A stretch of DNA of 64,000 nucleotides, taken from NCBI GenBank assembly GCA_013399855.1, contig VXAY01002192.1, positions 930,001-994,000 of the forward strand, read 5' to 3'. Position 1 is the first letter of the stretch; each line of letters starts with the position of its first letter. A model generated the notes under the pieces. The model did no database searches and was not told the origin of the DNA. It was given only the letters and a program-made list of their open reading frames with translations. This DNA comes from Oxyruncus cristatus (Eukaryota > Chordata > Aves > Passeriformes > Cotingidae). Positions 10,110 to 21,310 of this stretch are shown here, piece after piece. A program made the translations under genes and the position numbers.

Positions 10110-11310
10110 ATCCATAGGAAGCTTCCATAAAGGATAGAAGACCTAGTGAGAGTGGGGAGTTTTTCAGGAACGCTCTCCTGGAAGCACAAAAGCAGTTCAT
10201 CCCCTCTAAAGGTAAGGGAAGTAGGCAGAGCAAGAGACCCCCTTGGTTTAACTGAGTTTCTGAGACTGCTCAAAACCAAAACAGGGGCATACCAGAGATG
10301 GAAAAGCAGGTGAACATCTGTTGAGAACTACAAGGGCACTGCCAGGGCATGCAGACACGCAGTTAGAAAAGCAAAAGCTCAGATCAAATTGAAACTAGCC
10401 AGAGTTGTCAAAACCTACAAGAAAGGGTTCTCCAGGTATGTAAACAACAAGTGGAAATGGAAGGAAAATATTGGCCTCCCATCCAACAAGAGAGGTGAAT
10501 TGGTCACAAATAACACTGCAAAGGCAGAGGTTCTCAACACTTTCTCCACCCCTGCTTTACCAGCACTGCTGGACCTCAGGCCTTGGGGATAAAAGTCCAG
10601 GCTCATGCAAACACAGACCCACTGCTGGTGGAAGAAGAATCGGTCTGTGAACTGTTACAGGAGCTTGTCCCCTACACATTGATGGGCCCTGACAATATCC
10701 AGCCAAGGATGTTAAGGGAACTGGCTGATGTCATTTTCAGGCCACTCTCCATAATCTTTGAGAAGTCATGAAGATTGAGGGACAGCCCAGAAGGCTGGAA
10801 GAAGGTTAACATCACCCCCATCTACAAGAAGGGCTTAAAGAAAGATCCAGGAAATTATATACACATCAGTCTTACCTCTGTCCCTGGGAAAGTAATGGAA
10901 TGAATCCTCCTTGGGGGCTATCACAAGTCAGACAAAACAGATTATTGGGAAAAGCCAGCACAGATTCACCACAGGCAAATCGTGCTGGAAAAACCTGACT
11001 GCCTTCTACAACAAAGTAACCTGCTTTGTTGATGTGGGGCAAGCAGTGGACATTGTTTACCTGAATTTCTCCAGGGCTTTTGATACAGTTTCCCACAGCC
11101 TCTCCCTAGAGAAAGGGATGTGTTACAGTCTAGGCAAACCATCGGAATAATCTCCCTAGGGAACTGTTGGATTCCGCAACACTGGACACTTTTGAGATTC
11201 AGTTAAAAAGGGTACAGGGCCATCTTCTCACACTTTTGCCAAGAAAGGTTGGACCAGATGATTCAGATTTAGTAGAGACAGGACTAAAATGCTTTTACCA
11301 TCCTACAGCA
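10110..11310 (+). mobile_element. CR1 LINE, broken ORF2 plus 3' tail
   Basis: The translated pieces follow CR1 ORF2 in order. Near 10140-10400 is the region between endonuclease and reverse transcriptase (KAKAQIKLKLARV-like). Next is KKGFSRYVNNKWK (about 10420-10470), followed by MGPDNIQPRMLRELADVIF (10682-10740), then the NYxxISLTSVPGKVME segment (about 10850-10902) and the TGKSCWKNLTAFYNKVT segment (10970-11030). RT motif A reads YLNFSRAFDTVSH at about 11058-11096, with Asn where active elements carry the catalytic Asp. At about 11100 the RT breaks off before the YADD motif. Sequence from about 11145 to 11310 resembles a CR1 3' end (GGTTGGACCAGATGAT). Several frameshifts and stops show a dead, internally deleted copy. 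Confidence 0.88.
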
Positions 11311-11624
11311 AAAGTCTGTATATATGCACATAATTGATAGAGAGATTAGCAGATAACTATTGTGATAGGCCATAACCAAGACAAAGGAATGCAAGGCCTC
11401 AGATCACTGCTCGCAGTGCTTTTCTTTTGGCTTGTTTGGTTGTGCTGTTCCATGCACCCAGTGAGCATCACCTGTAGTGTGAGGTCAGATGTAGCAAATG
11501 CTCACTTCTCCAGAAACATCACAGGCAATCAGCATGTACAACACATCTGGCAGCACTTGTTGACTTAGTTGCTAGAAAGTATTTTTACAATAACCTTTGC
11601 AAAACAAGGTGATTTTCTGATAAG

Positions 11625-11661
11625 AAAAAAAAAAAAAAAAAAAGAGAACAGAAAAAAAAAA
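11625..11661 (+). repeat. A-rich tract
   Basis: Nineteen A, a short interruption, then about ten more. No retroposed gene is recognisable upstream. Confidence 0.92.
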
Positions 11662-11840
11662 TAATTTGAGTTCAAAATGGAACTCCTCCTTTGGAATAAG
11701 CTAACCAGGGCTGCCAAGCGGGATAGTGCATGAAGATGTGAGCAGCTGGTGGTGATGAATCAGAAAAAGACAGGAAAGAATCAGCTGAGGGGGCAGGAAG
11801 GCAGCCTCGTGCCAGCAGCCACTGTGGTTGGTAGTGTTTC

Positions 11841-11862
11841 CTGTCTGTCTGTCCGTCCGTCC
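11841..11862 (+). repeat. CTGT/CCGT tetranucleotide repeat
   Basis: Short array that changes from CTGT units to CCGT units partway, a CpG-bearing variant. Confidence 0.9.
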
Positions 11863-12212
11863 TGCGGTTGATGGTACTGCCAGGCTTTTGAAGTCCGGAG
11901 AGCTCAGACTGAGGGAGCCCGTCCTGTGCAGGTTCTCATGTTCCTGTTGTTCTTGCATGGCTCTGCTTATGCGAGGGAGGAAGGCCAAAAGGTTGCCCGA
12001 AGTCCTTCAGGAGCAAGAGTCATGGTGAAATACAACACCAGCACTGAACATCTTAATTGCTGAAACCTGTGCCTTTTTCAGCTTCCCAGGGAACAGACAT
12101 CTGCAGGCAAAGGATGGCTGATGGAGTCTCATGTGTGCCTGCCTTCCTGATGGAAAGCCAGTCCAGGGTGGAGAGTCAGCTGGACTGTAAGCACGTTGAG
12201 ATAACTGGAGAA

Positions 12213-12570
12213 GAGAAGGCTCTGGGCAGACCTTACAGTACTTTCCAGTACCAAAAGGGAATATGAGAGAGCTGGAAAGGGATTTTTTGAGGGTGTGGAG
12301 TGATTGGACTAGGGGAAATGGCTTTAAACTGACAGAGGGCAGGTTTAGATTAGATATTAGGAAGAAATTCTTTGCTGTGGAGGTGGTGAGAGACTGGAAC
12401 AGGTTGCCCGGAGAGGTTGTGGATGTCCCACCCCTGCAAGGGTTCAAGGCCAGGCTGGACAGTGCTCTGAGCAACCTGGTCCAGTGGAAGGTGTCCCTGC
12501 CCATGGCAGTGGAGTTGGAACTAGATAGTCTTTAAGGTCCCTTCCAACCCAAACCATTCTGTGATTTTAC
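12213..12570 (+). mobile_element. CR1 LINE 3' end
   Basis: This is the end of CR1 ORF2, partly still open: GNGFKLTEGRFRLDIRKKFF, then VRDWNRLPGEVVDVP and FKARLDSALSNLVQW. The typical CR1 3' UTR follows, ending 'ttccaacccaaaccattctg' and TGTGATT. It is one of the best preserved CR1 pieces in the window. It is truncated at its 5' side, as is usual for CR1. Confidence 0.95.
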
Positions 12571-15500
12571 ATGCAAAATAGGGTTACACACAAGGAAATT
12601 TCAGCTGCATTAATTGGCAGGACATCTGTCACCTTTTCAGGATTCTGGGACAGTTTAGCAACTCTTCCATGTGCTCCTGGCTGCTAACATCGGCTGAATA
12701 CTGTGTGTGCTTGTTAGGTATAAGAGCACTTTGAGAGGTTCTCCTACACTGAACAAGATTAGAAGTACAGCAAAATGGTTTAAATTAACATGATTAAGAA
12801 ATACTCCTTTTCTAGGAAAGAGACCCTGACCTTCATGGAAACCTAGTATTGATAAGCTGAGTCAAGTACAACACCTACACAAACACCTGGATTCAAAGGA
12901 CACTTAGGACAGTAGTAGCAGTTGCAAAGGGGTTTTTTTTTTCCAATGCGTTTCACAGCAATAGGAAGAGAAAGCTGACTCCCTTAGTGTCTAACTGAGG
13001 GAGAGAGGCTGCAGTCTGAGTTCAGCCTGTATTAGATAACCAAATGGAGAGAGAAGGGGCTTTGTAATGAACTCTTCAAGCACAGGAAAAGACCAATTAG
13101 TCCCACTGCTCACAGGGTGACTTGTTTTTCCTGTCAATGCTCAGAAGACTCCTAACACAGAGTGACAGGAGTGATTTGTAAAGGTCAGGTAAAACCCACA
13201 GGCAGGTTGGGCTCCAGCAACAGACCCACCTCTGCTGCAGACTTGGTGGGGGGAGTCCCAGCGTGCAGTCCCAGGGGAGTCCTGTGCCGTGTTTCTCAAA
13301 TGCAGCCCAGAGGTGTCGTGGTCTCCATCACCAGTGAGGTGGGTAAGTGGATGTGGTTATGGCAGATTATGGCAGCACAAAGAGCTCCTGAAGTCTCCAG
13401 ATATTTCCTGACTACCTGTCTGGAAAGGAAAGCAGGAACTTGACAGTGCATGGGATTCCTGGGGAACCCACACAGGAAATAGAGGGGCAGCTTATCTGTC
13501 ACCTCTGCTGGCAGGTGTGCTGGGTGCCATTTTAGCAAATACAGAAAAAGTTTAAAGTTGAATTCTGGGGTTAAAATCTTGATGTCCTGCAGTTCAAACT
13601 GGTATGGCCAGGCTAGAGATGCTACTTTTTTTTTTTTCACTGACACAGGGAGGGCCTTTTCTGACATGCTCAGAATTCAGGGGCATAGACTGTGAATCAC
13701 ATGAAGTCTAATCTGGCTCTTCATTGTTTTTGCCAATTAATTCAATAAACTACATTAATACCCGCTCCTGTCACCAGTGTATAATACATTTGCCGTGTGA
13801 ATGCCATCTCTAATATAACTATGTAAGTTCAGTAAGGCTATATTTTTTTGATCGGGAATTATGCAGGTAATGCCAGATAATACATCTCCAAGCTTTCAGC
13901 CCTAGTAATTCCTGAGTTCTAAAAATGGCTACAGCCAAGAACTAATAGAGATACACTCAAGGCTTCAAATATCTATCACTTCCCTCAGGAGTAATGCAGC
14001 TGGTTAATTGCTTGCCAGGCCACAGGTGAATAAATCCACTGTAAAAGGTTTTAAGAAGAGTAGTGTTTCATTCCTGCTTTGCAAAGTGCCTCCTAAGAGC
14101 CAGGCAAAAAGCCTTCAGTGCTCAGTCACCATAGGAACCTGCCCTTGGGCTTTGGCCGTGGGGTTGCCTGGAAAACCACCTGCCCACACCCCCATTCAGC
14201 TGTGGCTGAAGCTAACCAAGATGTGAAGGTGTTTAGTGAAGAATAAATAGCAAAATAGTGGTCTTTGTGCTTTATTTCTTCCTGATAATGTATTAAGCTT
14301 ATCTAGTCCTGTTAAAGAAAACCCTGTGGTCCCTGACCACTGGAGGATGTGGATTAGCTTTCTTGTTCTCCAGGATGCTGATAAGATCCCTTCAGAAAAT
14401 TAAAGGAAAATAAATAGTGTGTGATTCTGTAGCATGAAAGTGTCTATGGCTGTGTGGGTCTTACATTTCAGAATGACTTTTATTTGGTCAGGTTTTCCTC
14501 TGCCTTGTACTATGAGTGTTCTCTATCCCCTGAGCCATCTCCCTATGTATTTCTTCTGTCTTTCTCACCTTTGCAGATGCAGCTCTTAAGCTTTTCCAGG
14601 CACAGCTTGACACCCTGCTTGACCATAGCCATGAAGTTCATGAGTTGAAAAATTAATGAGATAAATTGTGACATAAATTAAATAAAATTGTCAACTTTTT
14701 CCATCCGTGCTATTTAGAGGCACATGCTACAAGTATCTAGAAGGCACCAGGATTTAGAGAACTAAACTGGAACGAATTAATTCTCCCCAAGTACATCTAT
14801 ACTAGCACAGAAAATGAGGCTGGAGGGGACTTCAGCCACAGGCACACAAGGCAGGCATGTTCACTTGTTAACATGCACCCCATTATTGCTGCCTTGTACC
14901 AACCAGCACTGTCCCAACAGCACCCTGAACCAGCTGGGGAACACCACAGGCTGCTGACTGTTCCCTGTGGTTGGTTTTCCCTCAGCCACAGTGCACAGGG
15001 ACAGAGAGATCATTTGGCCATATGGATGGGAGCTGTGCTGTGCCACTCTGCCCTGGAGCGAGCAAATGGTCCCTGGCCTATTTCAATTATTAATAGAGAT
15101 TGAAGAGAGAAGCAAAACCTTGATACAATCTGTTTAGTAATTTTAAAATTGAAGTAATTTGTAAACCATGAAATTGGGAATTTAAAAAATATTAAGTGTA
15201 AATTATTTCTGACCTACAGACAGGATGAAGGAACTGGGGTGGGCACACTTGTGCCCGTATTTCGGCAGAGGACAAGCACAGTAGGGATAAGTGTTAAGAA
15301 CTCCAGAGCCATCCTTTCATTTAGTGGCTGGATTCATGAAAGCTGAGTCCCTGGTACAGCAGGTCATGGAGCACTGCAGTGTCCTGTCCCCTGCTGTGGT
15401 GATAGGGCAGCAGCTGGATGGTGGCACAGCTTCCCACTGGAATCCCAACACCTGGTCCTTCCTCTGGAAGCCAGGATATTTCCAGGACACAGCCATCTTA

Positions 15501-16059
15501 GCCCTGCAGTTCAGGTGCATTGACAGCTACCTGAAGCCAGAGTGATCAAGGCAGTATTGAGGTAATTTTTAAAGCAAAGGCAGATTTTCCTTTAAAAAAA
15601 AGGCACTCCACTGGCTTCTGTGTTGGTTGCTGCAGGACTTTTTATTCATATTTTAATAAAGCAGACAGACTGCGAAACACATGCTGGGCTTGCTTATCTG
15701 CCCTTGGATCTTCCTTAATAAATGCAAGCCTCATCTTTCCAGCAGTGTTGTCTGAAAGAGGATTTTCCTCCACAAAATTCAGTTAAACATCTTTCAGCTC
15801 AGAATCTTTCAACAAACTGAGTTTTTCTCCTCAATATAAGCAACTACAAAATGATGTGCCTTCAGTCTGCAATGTTCCAGCAGGTAGATGGCTATTTAGC
15901 AGGTGGGAAGGCTAAGAACATCAGAAAAGGAGTGACAACAAACCTGAGGAGTGAAATGATTGCCCAGGCAATTTTAGTAAGACAGTGAAGAGGAAAGAAA
16001 ATAATTTATTCTTTTTTCTTCATGCTCTTTCATCCCTCCACAATTCAAAGGGAATTGAG
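12571..16059. other. Intergenic DNA, nothing recognised
   Basis: No exon or repeat family could be supported. Only short T runs (about 12932-12943 and 13626-13638) and ordinary unique-looking sequence are present. The open frames here (up to 123 codons) have no recognisable domain. Confidence 0.5.
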
Positions 16060-16195
16060 CAGCCAGAGTTTAGGAACTGTTTGGACAATGCTCTCAGGCA
16101 CACAGTGTGATTCTTGTGTTGTTCCTGTGCAGGGCTAGGAGCTGGAATAGATGATCCTTGTGGCTCCTTTCCAACTCATGATTCTATGATTATAC
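16060..16195 (+). mobile_element. CR1 LINE 3' end (short)
   Basis: It matches the final part of a bird CR1 subfamily: 'ttggacaatgctctcaggca', TGTGATTCTT, the CAGGGC..GGAGCTGGA block, GATGATCCTTGTGGCTCC, and the terminal TTCCAACTCATGATTCTATGAT. It is 5' truncated. Confidence 0.88.
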
Positions 16196-19100
16196 TTCTA
16201 TCTCTGCATCACCTGTTTGAGCATGTCTGTCCCACTGAGGAACAGTTTTCTGGGACCACTGCTCACCGCTCCTCGTGCTGGGATCTCAGCCATGAGGATT
16301 GGTGGTGCCCCAGGGCAGGAGGGAGGGAACTGGTTCCCCAAGTGAGTTTCTATGGCCCAAGCAGCAAGGAACAGGGAGGCGGGAGCAGGAAATAGGCCCT
16401 GTGGGTTGCTGCATGTGAAGTTGCGGAGCTTGGGACACAGGGATATAAATTCACAGGAGCATCTGTCCAGGCTGGGATTCCAAACTACCATGCAGAAGGA
16501 GGGAGATCAGAGACCTGAGACCATAACTTGTGATATTTTCTGGGCCAAATTATGAATCTTTGTCTAATTCAAGTGGGGTTCAGGACCCCTGGGGTGCCTG
16601 GGCTACAGCCAGGCCAGTTTTCAAAAGCACAGCCCAAAGGTCTTCCAGAGGGGATGTCAGTAACCATCCAGCCTTGCCAGAACTTCGTTCCCAGGAAGTT
16701 GCAAAACCTGCTTGGGAACACAGTCGAGACTTCAGGCAGCCCAAGTTCTTCCTTAAAGGTTTCATGGGATTTTACAAAGTGCTCATGTCCATCCCTGAGC
16801 CTGCTCCTTTTTGCAGTCACTGGTGAGATTTCACTGAGGGTATGTCAATGCCCAAAAGTGAATCACACATGCAAAAAGAACCCTATACATAAAATTTCAT
16901 GGCCTATGAGCTGTTTTATATGGACCAGACGTTCCCGTAGCCTGAAGAAGCCTCACAGCTCCCTGGAGGGCTCCTTGCCTCAGTGCTCAAGGCAGAGCAG
17001 GGAGCAAGTCTCTGTCCTCCACCTCCTACTCCTCCTCCTCCTTTAATCAAATGTGATTAGCACGACACAGGGTGAAGATCTCTCAGAAATGACATCTGCT
17101 GTCAAAACAGCAAAAACCAGCCTATTATTTATTATTTATTTATTGCTAACCTACTGTTTGTCTGGGTTAGTCAGATAACGAGCTGCTAGTGGACTTGGCC
17201 AGTGATATTCAGTTAGCACAGGTTTGCACAGTGATTTTTTTTTTTTAAGACCTCAGAGAGTAAAGGGTACAACATACATCATCAATGGTGTTCTGTCAAT
17301 GAACGGCCTGCATTATTTTGTATACGGCGTAACATTATTTTATATACAGTGTAAAAGATACTGCATTTTATGGTATGTGTGGAGGCAGGACTTCCAAGGT
17401 CACATTCCCATTTTCAAATCAAGAATTCTCTACCCCACTGCTGCATTGTTTCTAGCTGTGTATGTAGGCTCACATCAGAAATCATTTTGACCACTAAGAA
17501 ACAGCACCTCTTTCGGAAATGCAGCCAAGTCCTGAATCAAAAAAGCAAACATCAGCAGTGTATAATCAGTCACCCAGCAGTTCAGGAGAGGAAGTAATAA
17601 ACATCTTGCTTACCTGCAAGAGGAAACTGCTGGAGGAATCCAGCAGGTTTCATGCAAGGACCCGCCTGGGCACTAGGAAGGAAGCTGGTGCAAAACATTG
17701 GCTTGGGTGCTCCCATGAACACAGCACTTGGGTGTAATTTTCATGTTTCATACTCAAACCTTTCCCTTTGGCCAAAAAAAAAAACCAAAACATTTTCATG
17801 GTTTGTCAGTTTGTTACTGACACAGACAAGCTATAACCAGCCGAATTCCCCCCATTCACCTATCCCTAAGGATTCTGTTAAAACAGGGTTATTTTGGTTA
17901 AGTTTCGCTGAAACCAAGCAGATATTTTCCCAAGAATCATGCACCAAGGAGAGGTGTGCTGAGTTCAGGTGTGGAAGGGTCCATGTCATGCATATGCCTA
18001 CCTTCCCTTTAGAGTCTAGTGAAAGGCTGGGGTCCCTTGCAGGAGCACAGGTGACATCACATCTCAGGCCATACTGGAGACCAGGCTCTGAATTCAGACC
18101 AAATCTACTGTTGGATAGTTTTGTTTCTCTCAGGAAATCTCACACCCCAGGACTATGCATCTGAATTACATCTTTTAAAAAGACTTTACTGCCTGCCTAC
18201 TGGGGTAAGAACTCAATGGTGGGAGCTTGCTACTCCCAAATGTACATTCCAACTTTGTAGTATATAAATGTGCCTCAGTTTAATTCTCAGTTTAATGTGT
18301 TATGCTTCTTTATTGCTTCAACTTTAATAAAGTATTTATTGCTTATAATAATACTGAGTCTGTAACATGAATAAGCCTTACATGACTATTTTATTTCTAA
18401 CTTTAAATAATGGTGGAACATTTTTAATAAAGTATGTATTACATTTCTATATACTATATATCACATGCTCACCTTTAAAACATGTTTCATGAAGTTAGTA
18501 TACACGCTTTTTGTTGGAAGTTGCATGATGACCAATTATTAAAGATGTGCAGATCTGTAGTTGCCACTAATTGGTAGAATCACTTGTTCAATGTCTCTTA
18601 GGACTTGGTCTTCAGAGACCATGAAGTGCATTAGTGAAATGATCATCAAATATTGGCCTGCTCTTATTCCTTTTAACTTCATTGAAAACAGGACTGACAA
18701 CAGTATAGTGATGTGTCAATGTGTTTCATTGATAAAAAACATTATTTTCAAAATTCCTTCCTTATTTGTAGCTAGGGGCTCAGGTTTTTTATTGTTTGCA
18801 GAGCTGAAAAGCAGTACAGTGTCAGAGTGACTCACGAATGGAAGTTAAATAGATTACAGTGGGCGATAATGCAGCCTGAAAAGGCTGGGTAAATATAACC
18901 CCCAGAAGGGAAATTTACTGTATTTTTTCCATGAAATATCAGCTGAACTCTGTGTTTATCAGTCAGGAACGTAACAAGTTCTGGCTAGTTCCTGTGTTTT
19001 AGAAACTTTTCACCTTGCAATTTCGATGCTTTATTTCCAAGCTCCCAGGGAGAATTTAATTTAAATTTTGACTTAATCTGGATTTTATTAGAATTTCTTC

Positions 19101-20729
19101 ACGTAGAACAAAACCAGGATTTTTATTTCAATGTTGTAAAGTTTTCATTTTGGTTTTTTTTTTCATAAAGAAATTGCACAATGAAAGAGTAACTCCAAAG
19201 TGTTACTTCTCAAAGCTGCACAGAACTTTCACATCTGTCCTGACTTGCATAACCGTAACTTTGCATTGAAAAACCATCTTTAACAAGGGAGCTGTTAAAA
19301 TGTGCTGTGTTCTGTAGTGAGAGGTGTGGGCAAGGAAAGGAAAGATTTTCAATTGCCATTAACAGAACTCTGGCTTCCTCTGACTTACTTTCTTTCTTTA
19401 TCTTTTAAATTTCACACAACAAATCTCTTCATCTGCTTTCAGGAAAACAGCTCACATACCCACTCCCTGTCATTTTATTTCCATATGTTTCTATGACTGC
19501 CTGCTTACAGGCATATTCTGTAGGCAGGGAACAAAAGAAACAAGTAGATTCCTTCACTTTTGGTCAGAGGTTTGTCCCATCCAGAGTATATCCACCACAT
19601 TTATTTTCCTGCGTGTGCTGTGGTACTACATGTGCTTATTCAGGTAGTGGTATGTCATCCACAGAAACACCTTTCCCAAAAGAAGGTTTTCACTCTTTAG
19701 GGGAAAAGACCACTTGGATTATTTATGTGCACCTCAGAAAGCTGTTGCATTTATTCCCTGTTTCTGTTGCAGTCGGTCTTGTGTAATAGCTTTTGAGTCC
19801 TCTTTGAATGGAGGGGTGAAGAGCCTTAACTTGGCAGTATGGAAGAGGCTAGAAAATTGGTGCTGTTTACAACTGGCCAGGCATTATGTGCAAGAAAACA
19901 TAAAAAGCAAAAGTAACCTTGTAATGGGTGAATAATTACATTTGTCCTTTCTGTCCTTCCTGTACAGTTGACTGCAAGTAATAAAATTGCCCGTGTAGTC
20001 ACACCTGGTAAAATGCTACTGTTGGTTCTTCCTCTTGTGCTACATTGAGCTTTGCGGGGGTACAGGTGTAATGGCCTCAATTCACATTCCAAGAAGCTTT
20101 TTCGCCCTTTTCAGGGAAATAAACCAATTAAAGGTATCTCGGGTTCTTTGTGGTATAACAGAGCACGCTGTATATTGAGGCATGAACGATGTCAATTTTT
20201 GAATCAGTTTCAGGGTTTTTATTGAAAAAACAATTTGGAAACAAACTCTGAGCCCTGCTCGGGGTGGGGCCAGCTTCAGAGCTAGATGAGATTGCTCACA
20301 AGATTTTTCCAGAGACGTTTTGAAAAATCCCTAAGGATAGAGACTCCACAGAACCTTCCCATTAACCAGGTTGTAAGTTCTGGAGACAAAAACTCATGAG
20401 ATTATCTCGGAAAAATATTTGGGAAAATATGTAACTAATTAACTCATGTGTACAGTGTATTATTTCCGGGATGTGTTTGGTTTTTTATAGAAATGTGTTG
20501 CATTTCATTCTGTTGATGCTGCATTAAGGTAAACATATGAAAAACATGAAGAGGTGTGATGGCTGGTTGAGATAAGCTGGGAGAATGGGAGGCACCTGAG
20601 AACTTCACCCCCACCCAGCAGGTGGGTGATGTTTTGCAGGAGAGATCTCTGTTTCTTCTTCCTTTCCTCTTTGCTGAGCAAGGTTCGACTTAGACCTTCC
20701 CTGAATGCAGGTTCTGTATTGCTTTAGTG
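16196..20729. other. Intergenic DNA, partly AT-rich
   Basis: No gene was recognised. It holds a TTA/TTTA-rich simple stretch at 17123-17145. A 13-base segment (TTTAATAAAGTAT) occurs at 18323 and again exactly 100 bases later at 18423. The region 18250-19150 is AT-rich and free of recognisable repeats. The 170-codon frame at 17652-18164 shows no domain and looks like chance. Confidence 0.5.
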
Positions 20730-21010
20730 ACAGGCACAATTACTGCGCCCTGAGCACTGTTATAAAGAGTTTATTTCTTCGTGCATTAAAAGTCAGCAGG
20801 AAAGGGAGTAACCTCTGCTGCTGCATGCAAATTTAACACTGGGGATAATAGAGGTATATTGATGAAAAACAATACAGATGTAGGTGGAATTATAACAGCA
20901 TTATGAAAAGAAATGCTGGGCGAGAATGTGGATATACAATTATTTATCGTACTGAAGCATGTAGAGTTCTACACCTAATTATTTCATGGTTATGAGAACA
21001 GTTTCAGCCA
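20730..21010. other. Repeat-free AT-rich block, possible conserved non-coding element
   Basis: There is no repeat signature and no long open frame. The block contains several AT-rich homeodomain-like cores (ACAATTATTTAT, CCTAATTATT) and an octamer-like ATGCAAAT at about 20825. The call is based only on sequence character and motif density. Confidence 0.25.
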
Positions 21011-21248
21011 GAAAGGTGAAGGGAAGGTCCATTCCGACCATACAGGATCATGGTGCCCTTACCTGAGGGGAAGAGAATAGACGGTGAGCTGAACAAAGAC
21101 ATTTACCTGTGAAATAAGTTTCCCTGTTCCTCGAAGAGGGACAATTCCCTCATCACTGCACAAGAGGCAGGCAGAGCACTGTTTGGAGAGCTTGGAAACA
21201 GCAGCGAACTGCTGCCACCTCAGTATTCCTGTGAACAGTGCACCTCTA

Positions 21249-21310
21249 ATCCATCCATCCATCCATCCATATATAAATATAAATATGTATTTACATATGT
21301 ATTTGTGTGC
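21249..21310 (+). repeat. ATCC tetranucleotide repeat with AT-rich tail
   Basis: About five CCAT units (21249-21270) run into an AT-rich ATAAAT/GTATTT tail to about 21308. Confidence 0.92.

Larger units (their letters stand above)
11311..12212. other. Intergenic DNA between two CR1 copies
   Basis: No gene was seen. It contains an A-rich block (11625-11661) and a CTGT/CCGT microsatellite (11841-11862). Confidence 0.55.

Noticed and set aside
17652..18164. 170-codon forward frame
   Set aside because: No recognisable domain. It overlaps other frames and its codon use looks random.
20990..21055. Possible CR1 tail (AAGGTCCATTCCGACC then GGATCATGG)
   Set aside because: Only about 25 bases resemble a CR1 end, and the upstream sequence does not.
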